A stretch of 64,000 bases of DNA from Kluyveromyces lactis (GCF_000002515.2 NC_006038.1:1-64000); one strand, 5' to 3'. Positions 30,599 to 44,587 are shown, counted from the stretch's first letter. The notes: generated from the letters alone by a model not told the origin. Numbers and translations are program-made.

Positions 30599-31821
30599 AT
30601 TATATAAACTGTGCTGGGCAGAGTGCTTACCTTCGTTTTATTTTTTGGATATTCATTTCTAAATGCAAAAAATGAAGGAGTGGCATACACTAATTCTCTA
30701 TGTATATATTATCTGTTTAGAGGGTACACTAGAGAAAGATCACGAAAAATCGTAAACAGAGGGCTTATCTTAACATTCAAGGGAAAGTTCGGACAGAAGA
30801 AACAAACAAAATGTTGTGAAATTACATATTCGACAGGTGGAATAACATCTGCGCCTCATGCATTCTAACATTGCTTGATGCGAACTAACTTATCTGTGAC
30901 GAAGTGAAACGGACATTTCGAGGAACATCTTGTTGAAGAATGCCTTACTGGTCAATTGAATGAAATAAGGGTGCTATCGCAATTACTTCCATTGATGGAT
31001 CTAGGTTTGGCAGTTAATGGCGGCATTATCATTAATGAAAGACTGAAGATATTCAGATAAATATTGTTCACGTGACTGTTCCTTTTTGTTTTGTTCGTGT
31101 TTAACCTTACCTGATTCTAGAAAAAGATGGTTTGCCGACTTCTTGCTCTCTGTCATGCATTGCAGCCACATTTTACATTCTTCACTGTAATGGTGTTGGC
31201 GCATGCAAATAATACCCGCAAGCTCAAAAGTGATGCTCGAGGAAGAAGTATGGTCGACTGATTGAGCTCAGATGTTTGCAGTCATACGTCATCATCCAGT
31301 AAGAAAAACATCCATATCAGAAAAGTGTATATATTTCTGCGCTCTTATCTTAGCCTTGTTTTTCTTTGTCTTTCTGCTAACTAGTGCGTTATTGCTCTCC
31401 CTCTCTTTAGCCGTTTCGTGAATATTCATTCACTTGTTTATAGTACATAAGCATATACATCAGGAAAGGCTGCATTCTTTTGTTAATATCTGATTAAGAA
31501 GGTTATCTCAATCACCAACTGAAAAGGTATAGGAATATTGCAAAAAGTATGCCCTTGTCTCGAAGATTTTACCGGCACAACAAAGTATTAAAAAAGGAGG
31601 GTGTTCCCCAGACATTTGAGCGATAGGAAAAGACTTGTCATTCTCATTTTCTTATAAAAGAAGAACATGGAGACGATAGCTCGTCCTATAAAGATCAAGA
31701 CGCTTTCCTTTTCAGGTTTCTGTGAAGTATGCCTTTTATGCGCAGATACAGGCGTTACACATTTTTATACAGGTGCAGTGAAAGTACATACTAGATACAG
31801 ATCCTAGAAAAGGCCAGGATT
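30599..31821. other. Long convergent intergenic region
   Basis: A 1.2-kb interval between the 3' ends of BIO3 and the alcohol dehydrogenase gene, unusually long for two converging yeast genes. Only two small frames are present: a GTG-started 85-codon plus frame (30611-30868) and a 67-codon minus frame (31001-31204). A CACGTGAC box lies at 31069-31076. I see no tRNA or snoRNA signature. Confidence 0.4.
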
Positions 31822-32982
31822 TTAAAAAGAGATTAGAAGTTTCAAAGCCTTTTCCTTAGCAGCATGTTTGAATATGTTATAATTGTTTGCCATGTCCTTA
31901 AAGTTACAATGATGGCTGACAAGTTTGTCAGATTGCAACTTACCAGAACAACAATTCTTCATTAGCATTGATGTGGTATTGGTGTTAACAAGACCGCTGG
32001 TAATAGTCAAATTTTTAATCCATAACTTGTCAATTGCAAAGTCAACAGGTTTCCCATGCACACCCACGTTTGCCAAGTGACCCCCTTCCTTAATAATTTG
32101 TTGGCAGATGTCCCAAGTTGGTTGAGCACCCACAGCTTCCATAGCACAGTCAACACCACGTCCATTTGTGATTTCCAAGATCTTAGCGACAGCATCCTCT
32201 TTTCCTGAGTTGATGGTATGTGTAGCTCCCATTTCCTTTGCCATTTCCAAACGGTTGTCGTCCATGTCAACGACAATTAACAGGCTTGGAGAGTACAATT
32301 GAGAAGTCAACACACATCCCATACCAACTGGACCGGCCCCTAAAATTGCCACAGAGTCACCGGGTTTGACATTTCCCATTTGAACACCGATTTCATGGGC
32401 AGTAGGCAAGGCATCGGAAAGCAAGACAGCATTTTCATCAGATAATCCTTCTGGAAGAGCATACAAAGAGGTATCAGCAAATGGAGTCCGAACATATTCA
32501 GCCTGTGTACCATCAATCGAGTAACCCAAAGCCCAACCACCATCATTCATACAGTGTGCGTACATACCTCTGGCACAGTTTTCGCAAGTACCACATCTAG
32601 TAATGCAAGAAATAATTACTTTATCACCTTTCTTGATGTTACGCACCGCATCACCAACTTCAGTGACAATACCAGTCCCTTCATGACCTAGGACACGTCC
32701 ATTGAATGAACCTTCATTTTTGACGGCAATCTCTTCGATTTCAGGACTCTTACCTTTCCAGATACCAACGTCTGTACCACAAATCGATGTGTTGGTCATC
32801 TTGATAATGGCATCCCTTTGGTCAATAATTTTTGGGATCGCTCTGTCTTCAAATCTTAAGTCATTAGCCCCATAATAAACCATGGCCTTCATCATTCCTG
32901 GCTGATTAGCCTTCCTAATCATACTTGAGGCAAAAGTACGTCTTAAGGAGATACCTCCAATGGCAATTGCTTTACGAAACAT
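31822..32982 (-). CDS. Bacterial-type zinc alcohol dehydrogenase with mitochondrial presequence
   Basis: A 386-aa medium-chain dehydrogenase. The catalytic zinc ligands are Cys68 and His100-Glu101 (GHEGTG). The structural zinc lobe is intact at Cys130, 133, 136 and 144. The Rossmann motif GAGPVG is followed by an Asp-rich turn (VVDMDD), which favours NAD over NADP. The enzyme resembles the formaldehyde-dehydrogenase-like ADH group common in bacteria rather than yeast ADH1-ADH4. Residues 1-20 (MFRKAIAIGGISLRRTFASS) form an Arg-rich amphipathic presequence absent from bacterial relatives, so matrix localisation is inferred. The substrate, perhaps a primary or secondary short-chain alcohol, is not known. 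Confidence 0.85.
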   Translation of the reverse strand: MFRKAIAIGGISLRRTFASSMIRKANQPGMMKAMVYYGANDLRFEDRAIPKIIDQRDAIIKMTNTSICGTDVGIWKGKSPEIEEIAVKNEGSFNGRVLGHEGTGIVTEVGDAVRNIKKGDKVIISCITRCGTCENCARGMYAHCMNDGGWALGYSIDGTQAEYVRTPFADTSLYALPEGLSDENAVLLSDALPTAHEIGVQMGNVKPGDSVAILGAGPVGMGCVLTSQLYSPSLLIVVDMDDNRLEMAKEMGATHTINSGKEDAVAKILEITNGRGVDCAMEAVGAQPTWDICQQIIKEGGHLANVGVHGKPVDFAIDKLWIKNLTITSGLVNTNTTSMLMKNCCSGKLQSDKLVSHHCNFKDMANNYNIFKHAAKEKALKLLISF

Positions 32983-35613
32983 GACTGTTTGTTCTTCAAG
33001 ACAGAATTGTGAATTCTATTTCTATTCGAGAATTAATGCACCTCAGATGTGTTTAATTCTGGGGAAAATATGATATAACCTAATCAGAATGAAATAAAAG
33101 TATAAATGAAATGATTAATAGCAGCAATAACAAAAATTGTAATTGCAAATACAATCAAGTGAAATTGAAAATGGTAATAATTTTCTTAAAACGGAAGTTC
33201 TTTAAGTTCAACGATAACTTTTCCTGTATTAAGCTGATTTCACCTTTATTCCTTTTCTTTTTAGTAAGGACTTGAGTTGAGTTTTATTATCCTACTTCGC
33301 TTTAGTTCCTATCTTACAGTTGTCAAGTGAAGAAAGATGACACTTATAGGGATCGTAACAATTAGAAAGTTTAATGATATTTGCCAAAAAACTTCTGTTT
33401 CTTCTTAGTTTTCTTGTTGTTAGAAAACCTACATAATGATAGGTATTAGAACTGTTTAGGGGAATGTTCAATCGCAAGAAACACAGACATCAAAAGGAGG
33501 AGTATGTTTCCCTTTTTATATTTGGTATTTCGAAAGGAAGTCATTTAACTTTATTCTTATCTTGTTCCCATGGAAGTAGGAAACGGACAGTTTAAGTTTT
33601 TTTAAGCTATATTTCCACTCCCCTTCCCTTCTCTTCACATCCCACGGAACACAACCAAACGGAGCTTACACTGGACACGTCAGGAAATACTGTAATTGCA
33701 AGCAAGCTGAGCATTTAACTTGAATCAGATTTTCAGTTTCCGTAAAAACTATCTCATGCCACATTAGTTTTTTAAAATAGCTTACGGTACATCGTTTCCT
33801 GTGGACCGGCTCGTATTTTTTTTTTTTTCGGTTTTGCATGAAGTTTTTCACCATACAGCTTTCATTAAGACCCTGTGGGACTAAGGTGCATAATTATGGG
33901 GAGGATGGAAAGAAAAACATCCAAATGGGGAATTCGAGAGGGGGTCGAACTTGGAACTAAATTAGTAAATCAAAGGAGGTGAAGAGCTTAAAATGGAGTT
34001 TCCTATAGACATTTCTTTTATGAAATTCTTTCCATTTCGCCAGATTCGCAAATCTCAACTGAATAGAAAAGCAAAAGCGCGTACCTGCTCTGACGTATAT
34101 TGAGCCTAAACATTTAAAAACAAAGTGGAAAAAATCTAAACTATTTCCGATATGTAATAGATTCTAAGCCATTTTTTATTAGTGTTAATGTCAAGTAAAA
34201 AAGCTACCCATTCAAGTTTCTGCTGATACTATTAATATGTTAAAAAAGGCCTGCTCTATGTACGCACAACGGAATATACACGAAAATTAACTTCTTTAGA
34301 TTTCTAAACTTTCGCTAGCATTACGAAATAGTAACATCATATGCAGAAAAACGCACTAACGCAGAAAAATTTCGGCATTAATCTAGCATTATGCATCAGA
34401 CAGGTCGCAGAAAGTCTGTTCAGAATTGACTAGAAAAAGCTGTTTTACAAAACATACGTTGTACGGCCAAACACGGTTTAGAATGGGCCTAGTTCAAATG
34501 ACGGTTTTTTTTCTTTGTTTCGGAGTTTACTTTTGGATATTCTCGATATTGGCGCTTCTGTTCGCAGAAGATATCCCGGCTTTAGATGCTACAAGAATTA
34601 CTAAGAGAATATGCAATAGCTGTTATTAGAATGAGGCGCTCTTTATTGACATCGTCGTTAGTGAAAACTGTGAAGGCATTGCTTCTGTTCAAAATCAGAG
34701 ACTTGACTCAAAATATAGAGTGTAGACGGAAAATTAAATAGAATTTCTCTTTGTTTTAGAGAAAAGCACAGATTTGGTTGCGTACCACAAGTTTTACTGA
34801 ACCTCCTTTTGTGGCTAAAAGTAACAACACAACCATTCTTTTCAGCCGGACTTCGTCGTATCTTTGAACTATTTTCATATCATGAAGAATATTAAGGCGT
34901 TAAGCATCTTACATATGAAAATTTCGCTTAGTATAACATATCTGAATTTGCATACCGTATCATCTGTCTTATTCGGAATAGAGGCAGCCATTGAAAATGA
35001 AAAGTAATAATATCATTTCTGCATGACGTCTTGTAGTAATTTCAAATTATTTCCCCAGTCCGCGGGTCTAAGTTCTTTTTACCAAATTCTTCTGAAATCT
35101 CTTTTCTTCTTTTAGATATGCAGGTCTGTTCCTGTCGTATGGGTGACACTCTAAAATACTGCCACTAATAATACATACCAAAACAGAAAAAACTCTTGAT
35201 AATTGAAAACCAGTTGAAGTCAAGTCTTTGACGTTATTGTGGTATGGTATCGCGTCATTTTGGACTATGCGATATGAATATATATACATAATATATATCT
35301 ATGTGCGTGCATAGATGTTGAATGTTCGCGCTATGATGAAAGAATAGCTAGTTGAACTTGGTAGGGATCCACTAAATCCGCCCAGGAGGAGGATATAAAG
35401 ATCAGCATTACAAACTCCTATCAAAAATTTTGAGAGTAAAGCAATTTGACTGGTAAGATTAATATTTTCCAATTAACCGACGTGGCATAAGCACATTCGG
35501 TTGATATTTTGCATCGGGTAAAATTTTAATGTACAGTTAAGATAAATAATAATAAGAATGATAATGATAAGGGAATGAACTTGATGAATGAAAAATTGAT
35601 ACTCTATGTGCAC
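32983..35613. other. Large non-coding interval between FAD2 and the ADH gene
   Basis: About 2.6 kb, the longest gene-free stretch in the window outside the R element. It contains the ADH promoter at its left end and the FAD2 3' flank at its right end. The frames present have at most about 73 codons and no recognisable product. A CT-rich block with a CCCCT stress-element core lies near 33620. A polypurine/AT-rich character and TATATA runs near 35280-35300 are visible. No tRNA, snoRNA or transposon signature was recognised. Confidence 0.4.
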
Positions 35614-36861
35614 TCATTCTTGACATGGTGCTCCGACTCCGTTTGTGTTTCTGAACATCAAAACACCGTTGTCACCATCTACAAACTGACAGGATCTTGC
35701 CACCTTCCATAATGATTGCCACATATTTTCGCCTTCATAACGATAATGTTCACCCATAACTTTCTTAATAGCTTCAGTGGCTACACGAGCGTTGTAGAAA
35801 GGAATTCTTGAACAGTAATGATGCAAAACATGCGTTTCAATAATATCGTGGAAAATATGTTGACCAACAAAGCCAAAGTTTCTATCAATGGTGGCAGCAG
35901 CACCTTTAGCGAAGGTCCATTCACTGGCTTCGTAATGAGGCATGGTTGGGTCAGTGTGTTGCAAAAATGTGACAAATACTAACCAGTGGTTAACCCATAA
36001 CCATGGAACAAACCAGTTGATCAACATGACATGGGAGCCATAGGTCTTTGCCCACAAATAATTGATTGTAAGTGTGGAAATAATACCAATGTCACTCAGA
36101 ATGATGTACCAGAAGTCCTTGGTATCGAACACCGGAGAAGTAGGCCAGTAATGGGATTTGAAGAATTTAGGAACACCAGGATAAGATTGGCCAGTGGCAT
36201 TTGTTGCTAAATACAACTGCAAACCACCAATTTGTTGGCCAATCAAAGTTAATAAAGTTACAATTGGTGCTTCTTCGGTGATCTCCCTTAGTTTTGATTT
36301 ACCCTTCATTTCCAAGTATTCTTTTTTCGTGTATGGAACAAAAACCATATCTCTAGTCAAATGACCGGTAGCTTTATGATGCTTAGAGTGAGAGAATTTC
36401 CAAGAAAAGTATGGGACCATCCACCATGAGTGCAAAACCCACCCAACGGTATCGTTGATTAATCTTGAATCAGAGAAGGCACCATGACCGCATTCGTGAG
36501 CCAAAATCCACAACCCAAAACCAAATAACCCAATTAAGTATGATTGCACCATATAGGCAACAAATCTTAGGAGACCACTATTTGGAAACCAAACTGGAAT
36601 GTAGTTGGTACCAACATACCCAATAATACAGATGGCAATAATATCTCTTACCACATAATGCAATGACCAAAGAGTGTCTCTCTTGTAACACTCCTTTGGG
36701 ATGGCACCTAGGATGTCTTTGATAGTATAGTCTGGAACCTTGAAGATGTTACCATGTGTGTCAATAGCTGTCTTGGCAGGAGGAACAGTAACTGTCTCTG
36801 TTGCCGTTTCTGTAGTAGCAACACCACTGATATGATGCTCGACGCCGGTGCTTTTGCTCAT
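35614..36861 (-). CDS. FAD2: Delta-12 (oleoyl) fatty acid desaturase
   Basis: A 415-aa integral ER-membrane desaturase that introduces a double bond at C12 of oleoyl chains to make linoleate. The three histidine boxes that bind the di-iron centre are present: HECGH (122-126), HSKHH (158-162) and HVLHH (344-348). Two hydrophobic pairs surround them. HECGH as the first box and the overall length fit fungal FAD2; omega-3 desaturases are close relatives and cannot be strictly excluded. S. cerevisiae lacks this enzyme. A cluster of TATATA elements lies at about 36960-36985, roughly 110 bp upstream of the start. Confidence 0.9.
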   Translation of the reverse strand: MSKSTGVEHHISGVATTETATETVTVPPAKTAIDTHGNIFKVPDYTIKDILGAIPKECYKRDTLWSLHYVVRDIIAICIIGYVGTNYIPVWFPNSGLLRFVAYMVQSYLIGLFGFGLWILAHECGHGAFSDSRLINDTVGWVLHSWWMVPYFSWKFSHSKHHKATGHLTRDMVFVPYTKKEYLEMKGKSKLREITEEAPIVTLLTLIGQQIGGLQLYLATNATGQSYPGVPKFFKSHYWPTSPVFDTKDFWYIILSDIGIISTLTINYLWAKTYGSHVMLINWFVPWLWVNHWLVFVTFLQHTDPTMPHYEASEWTFAKGAAATIDRNFGFVGQHIFHDIIETHVLHHYCSRIPFYNARVATEAIKKVMGEHYRYEGENMWQSLWKVARSCQFVDGDNGVLMFRNTNGVGAPCQE

Positions 36862-37796
36862 TGGGTCTGTCTAGCTACGTTCTGCGGGTGTATATGATGT
36901 ACAACTACCACTTAATCTTCCACTTAGGTAAAGTAATGATCATATATCATGATCATAAAATTCTTTATATATTATATTTATATAAGCTGAAGCCAAATGT
37001 GAATGGAAACTGACTGAACGGAAATCTTCAAACGATATTTGAAGTAAAACTATCAATTGCCCATAACTAAGCAGGACATTTTTTTTAATCCATTTTCTTT
37101 TTATCGCTGCTTCCTTTCGTCAAGGCTCATCGCCAATTGTGATACCATTGACTGAAAAAAAGTAGCACTTTTCCTCTTTCTGCAGTAAATCTAATGGGTT
37201 GCAATTGGTCTAGCTACACGCATCAATGTGTGTGCTTTTTCACATTAAGCATGGGCGGTGTTCGCCAAGTAACGCGGTAGTACGAACATTCGTCGGTGTA
37301 GAAAATAGTCTTGTGCTACTGTTTGTCTGAATCTTCTTCGAGACTGTGTTTGTTTTTTTTCCTTATGTTTTTCACTGTTCCAGTTTTCTTCGAGAAACTC
37401 CTAGGGCGATATACAATACAGAAAGTTTCTTTTCTCATTTCTTTTTTACCCTTTCCCCATCCGTAACTCATCTCGACCTTAACACACGGAAGATGAAAAG
37501 GTTGCAGACGCGACAAGCTAAAACGAAAACAAAATGTCACGTTTTCAGCCGATAGAAAACTCGCATCTTGAGTTATTCTAAACGTGACATCCAATTGATC
37601 AGGTCTTTATAGTCAATGGCATCGGCTCCAAAGCATATTTTTGTTTAATGTCATCTATATAAAATATTTGAACTAATCAATAAAAAGGAGAGACAGTTGT
37701 TCTACTAAAGGAAAAGTTCTTCAGGGCGTAAACCGATATTAGCGTTAGCCGTCAAGTTTGATAAGATCCATTTTTTGGTAATAATAATAGAGCCTT
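36862..37796. other. FAD2 promoter region
   Basis: A 935-bp interval between the FAD2 start and the 3' end of the next minus-strand gene. It holds TATATA runs near 36960-36985 and two oppositely oriented ATGATCAT blocks near 36936-36955 (TCATATATCATGATCAT), a short palindromic region. No gene is accepted here; overlapping frames of 69-92 codons look like chance. Confidence 0.45.
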
Positions 37797-38663
37797 TTAA
37801 ATTGATCGATGCTGTATCCGAAGACGATTCTTTCTCTCTTGATTAAATTCTGTGAAAGAAGAACAACATGTGTCATTCGTTGAAGAGAAAGATGAAGTTT
37901 CGGCCTTTGAATCGCACTTTGATCGTATCAGACGAAATTCTTGGAATGAAGTTGATTCGAGAAGCATCTGATGCATCCATTTATCGTTAGATTTAATGAA
38001 TTTGGTAATCGTGTCCGATAGCGAAACGTCTACATTGAAGTATTTCGTAGTATCTTGTCCTGTCTTCACTGCAGTTTCTAGTAATGAATTTGTAATGGCA
38101 TTGAACATTTTGTAGGCGGAAAAGAATTCGTTAAAATTTGGCAACTGTTTTGTCAGTATGCTCCTGTATAATTTTGAACATTTTGGTACCTCGATATAGA
38201 CGCTCAGTCTTTTCAGAAGTTCATAAACTAAACACTCAATTTTATTGAATAATTCTTGGATCTTAAGAACAAAGCCTGTGTTCTGGTCCAAAGCCTTGCA
38301 GCTTGATTGAGTATCCAATATCACCTTCCTGATATGTATTATTTCTAACAGTTGGGCATGACCAATATCTTGTAAGTTAAAATCATGCTTGTGCTCCATA
38401 GTGCTGGCATTGTTCTCAAATTCATACTTATGAAGTAGAGATTCCAGTCCTCTGGGATACATGAAGCATTCCAACAAAATTTCATCAAACTCCAACGTAG
38501 GTTTTAGCATCGATTGTGCTAGTTCTGCGATGATTTTGTTCAGTAGATTTTGGTTTAACGCTGAAATGTCACCCACTAACTGAATCATAGTGTATAATTC
38601 CAATTGGTAGTTGTTCTTTGTTTTATCGTTCTCCAGATGTTTCTGAATGGTCAGAACTTTCAT
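37797..38663 (-). CDS. Unrecognised helical protein, 288 aa
   Basis: An intact ATG-started frame at the junction between accessory and conserved sequence. The predicted protein is Leu/Ile/Lys/Glu-rich with long amphipathic stretches (residues about 25-60, 100-165 and 180-235), suggesting an all-helical fold. The C-terminal 45 residues are Ser/Thr-rich and basic (ending RKNRLRIQHRSI). It has no signal peptide, membrane segment or catalytic motif. It is divergent from the La-motif gene. Fast-evolving meiotic or kinetochore proteins look like this, but no specific assignment is possible. Confidence 0.7.
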   Translation of the reverse strand: MKVLTIQKHLENDKTKNNYQLELYTMIQLVGDISALNQNLLNKIIAELAQSMLKPTLEFDEILLECFMYPRGLESLLHKYEFENNASTMEHKHDFNLQDIGHAQLLEIIHIRKVILDTQSSCKALDQNTGFVLKIQELFNKIECLVYELLKRLSVYIEVPKCSKLYRSILTKQLPNFNEFFSAYKMFNAITNSLLETAVKTGQDTTKYFNVDVSLSDTITKFIKSNDKWMHQMLLESTSFQEFRLIRSKCDSKAETSSFSSTNDTCCSSFTEFNQERKNRLRIQHRSI

Positions 38664-39266
38664 ATTGCCCGGTTAAGATAACTAGCTTCCATTCAAATCG
38701 ACATATTTATACATTTGTTAAAGAGCTGCCTTATGGGTGTTCACATCTTGTATAACTCATCGATGTGACATTTGTTGCTACTATGAGTAATAATTTGGGC
38801 GCATCTCACAGTTGCCAGGAGCCTAAAAAAATAAAAAATGAGTCAACAGCCGAGTAATCGCTTCCAACAAGAAATAAAAAAAATTGCAGTCAATATCACT
38901 TCTTCAAGAATACTCTTGACAAGAATGCCAATACAGAGCCAACTGTTAAGGCAAACAATCTGTCAGACCATAAGTAGAATTAAAGTTTAGTATTTTGCAG
39001 TTGTTTGATAGGCGTTTTTCCGGTCGGAATTAGTCTTTAGTTAAATTGGAAATTTTTGATCATGTGACCAGTTGGTCTTGTTGCGACAGATTTTGTGTCA
39101 GCGACAGATTACCTTTATAATTCAGGTAAATTCATCGCACATAAAAGTGGCACCTTACTTGAAGCGTATCAAGAACCCTCTATCAACTACCTCCGTGAGC
39201 ATTTATCATGTATGTGAGACTTTGTTAGATCGAAAAATATTTGAAAACAATGATCTATGAACCATT
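38664..39266. promoter_or_regulatory. Divergent intergenic region of the helical-protein and La-motif genes
   Basis: A 603-bp AT-rich divergent promoter interval. A small plus frame (39072-39260) lies in the same frame as the La-motif gene but is separated by a stop and is treated as 5' leader. No clear TATA consensus was identified. A TCATGTGA element lies at 39059-39066. Confidence 0.4.
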
Positions 39267-39893
39267 ATGGTAGACTTTCGTGAGCCTGGCTTTTACGGAT
39301 CGGACGATTCCTTTTCCTTAGAAACGAGTGAAAGGACTCAAGATTATACCCAATTCACCCCTCTAACGCCTCTGTTGGAAAATTTCGATAAGGATGGTAT
39401 TTTCAGACAGCATCCGATAGGTAGGATAGATGATGAATCAGCGATTGTCTCGCAGAAGTTGTTACAGGACGGTCCGGTATCGTCTGGTCCGATTACAGTA
39501 GATTATGGGGAATTTTCAGCAGTCAGACAAATCGTTACGAGATTACCTCCGTATGGAGAGTTCCAAATTGTCACTACATATGAACTATCTCCTTTGGCGG
39601 GCATTGTAAAAGAGATCGAAGATGTCAATAAGCAAATATTATTCTATTTTTCCGCGAACAATTTACTTCGGGACATTTATCTTAGATCTTTGATGAGCAA
39701 AGATGGGTACCTATCGATTAGTATATTTTCTGAGTTCCCCAGAATAAAAACTTTATTACCAAAGTTAGCACTGGTTGAACAAAGAACTAAAGTTCTAAAG
39801 AATGCCTTTAGGTTATCAGAACCTGACATTTTTGAGATTTCTGGGAGCAGAGTGAGATTAAGAGATTCTTGGCAAAGGTGGATAGTGAAATGA
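39267..39893 (+). CDS. Small La-motif (LAM) domain RNA-binding-type protein
   Basis: A 208-aa protein whose C-terminal half (about residues 112-200) fits the La-type winged-helix signature: EIEDVNKQILFYFSANNL, RDIYLRSLMSKDGYLSI, then a FPRIKTL-like loop and a final helix with LxxAFRLSE. The domain binds RNA 3' ends or caps in La and LARP proteins such as yeast Lhp1, Sro9 and Slf1. Here it lies at the C-terminus, with no RRM after it. The N-terminal 110 residues are acidic and low in complexity, without other domains. The protein is half the length of Sro9 or Slf1. The exact orthologue is unclear. Confidence 0.72.
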   Translation: MVDFREPGFYGSDDSFSLETSERTQDYTQFTPLTPLLENFDKDGIFRQHPIGRIDDESAIVSQKLLQDGPVSSGPITVDYGEFSAVRQIVTRLPPYGEFQIVTTYELSPLAGIVKEIEDVNKQILFYFSANNLLRDIYLRSLMSKDGYLSISIFSEFPRIKTLLPKLALVEQRTKVLKNAFRLSEPDIFEISGSRVRLRDSWQRWIVK

Positions 39894-40063
39894 TACTTAA
39901 AGTCTTTTGCACTTGGCTATTCTCGGATCTTTTTTATGTTCTATTTTTGTAATTTTTCAAATTTTTGATATATCTTGTCATTACTTACATTAAAATTTCT
40001 AAGTTGTTAGAAGTACTTGAAAAGAACAGCGGATGGTGTTTAGATCTATTTACACTCCTGTAT

Positions 40064-41737
40064 TCATAAAGCAAAATATTCTTTAAACAGTTTAGAACAT
40101 GAGACTTTTGCTCTCATCTTTGAGCATAATAGAAATACTCCACTGAACTTTCTATGCAAGGAATAGGTTTCCTCTGGGGGTGGGCATAATCTTTCATTTA
40201 ACATAACAGTAATCTTTGATCTGACTCTGTCACTGACAGTTTGATTAGCAAAATCAAAGGATTTCTCTGGATCACCTGAAAATGGTTCACCAAGAGTCAT
40301 GACAGATTCAACATGCGCATCCACCATAGCGGTTGATTCTAGGCCTGTCAAATAGCCTAGCTCCACTGATGTTTCCGCCACACCGATACGATCACCTTTT
40401 GTAGCTTGAGTTAATAACTTACGGTAGTTATGGATAAAGGGTTCGGGGAAACCTCTACTAGCACCGAAATCTAAAAGTTCAATTTTTTTGGTTTTGGAGT
40501 TGTATAGAAAATTGGCCCAGTTAGGATCCGTTTGCATGTATTTGAATTGAGCAATCTCCTGTAGACACAATCTCATTATGTTATCACAAATATAATCCCT
40601 GACTTCTTGTGGTGTGTTAACCGGAAGCTTCGTGATTTCAGTACCTTTCATTCTCTGCATAGTTATGATGTTCTCTGTCGTCAGTTCATCATATACAAAC
40701 GGTACCTCGAAAACAGGGTCGTCTTTCAACAAACTAGCAAAATGCTTCAATGCATTAGCCTCTCTATGATAATCACATTCCCACTTTAATTCTTTACGAG
40801 CATTATCAATGGTTTTATCCAAAAACAATCCCTTTGGTAATAAACTGGAAGCAGTTAATAACATAAGAAGATTGTTTAGGTCGCTGTCAATAGAGTCTTT
40901 GACTCCTGGATATTGTATCTTCACGACACATTCCTCGCCGTTGTGCAAAACAGCATTATGAACTTGACCAATGCTTGCTGCAGCGATAGGAGTCCTGTCG
41001 AAACTCTTGAATTTCTTTTCCCAATCAGAACTCAATTCTCTAGCCAGTAGCCTGTCCAACTGTCTTGGAGGCATATAATTAGCACTGTTCTGAACTCTTG
41101 AAAGTATCGTGTATAATTGCGGAGGTAAAACCTTCTCATCCTGGAATGACATTAGTTGGCCCAACTTTAATGCTGCTCCTCTCATTTGAGAGAATTTATT
41201 TGCAATCCTTTCAACATTAGAATCTGATAACAGTAAATCTTTAAAACTTGATGATTGGCCACGACTCAGCTGAGTGATACTTTGAGATGCAGCAGAAATA
41301 CCCACACTAGCAGCTAGGTGGCCGTAATGAAAAAGCCGAGAGATACGTGATGAAGGGACTTCTGAACTTTCCAGTTTATTAGCCTTTTGTTTGTTCACCA
41401 ATTTATCCTCTGGAATAGCGTCAGCTGCTTTATTAGAACACCTGTGATAAGATGAAAAATGTCTCACATTTTTTTTGTTCTTGACTGAGCACTTGCTAAG
41501 GTGTGCTTTTTTAGAAGAGTGCCCTTTCGTAGATTTTCTGACGGATTCAGAAAGTTTACGGGCATGTTCCCAGTCCTTGTCGTAAAACCATTGAAATTTA
41601 GACAGTACCGGTCTTGTCAAAGTGGAAGTTTTTAGCCAAATATCAAGAGACTGTCTACCAATCGAGGCAGAATTTTTTACCACGTTGCAGAAGGACTCTG
41701 ATAAACAGATAGCTTGATATAGCCCTTTTCTCGACAT
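40064..41737 (-). CDS. COQ8: COQ8/ABC1 atypical kinase for coenzyme Q biosynthesis
   Basis: A 557-aa mitochondrial UbiB-family protein that supports the coenzyme Q synthome. The family-defining KxGQ motif is at 191-194 (KLGQ), and the Ala-rich loop that replaces a P-loop is at 252-255 (AAAS in PIAAASIGQV). The metal-binding segment ELLDFGASRGF follows further on. The Ser/Lys/Arg-rich N-terminal region of about 130 residues fits a mitochondrial presequence and linker. It is divergent from PRP43, the same pairing as YGL119W-YGL120C in S. cerevisiae. Confidence 0.94.
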   Translation of the reverse strand: MSRKGLYQAICLSESFCNVVKNSASIGRQSLDIWLKTSTLTRPVLSKFQWFYDKDWEHARKLSESVRKSTKGHSSKKAHLSKCSVKNKKNVRHFSSYHRCSNKAADAIPEDKLVNKQKANKLESSEVPSSRISRLFHYGHLAASVGISAASQSITQLSRGQSSSFKDLLLSDSNVERIANKFSQMRGAALKLGQLMSFQDEKVLPPQLYTILSRVQNSANYMPPRQLDRLLARELSSDWEKKFKSFDRTPIAAASIGQVHNAVLHNGEECVVKIQYPGVKDSIDSDLNNLLMLLTASSLLPKGLFLDKTIDNARKELKWECDYHREANALKHFASLLKDDPVFEVPFVYDELTTENIITMQRMKGTEITKLPVNTPQEVRDYICDNIMRLCLQEIAQFKYMQTDPNWANFLYNSKTKKIELLDFGASRGFPEPFIHNYRKLLTQATKGDRIGVAETSVELGYLTGLESTAMVDAHVESVMTLGEPFSGDPEKSFDFANQTVSDRVRSKITVMLNERLCPPPEETYSLHRKFSGVFLLCSKMRAKVSCSKLFKEYFAL

Positions 41738-44587
<2,850 letters not shown>

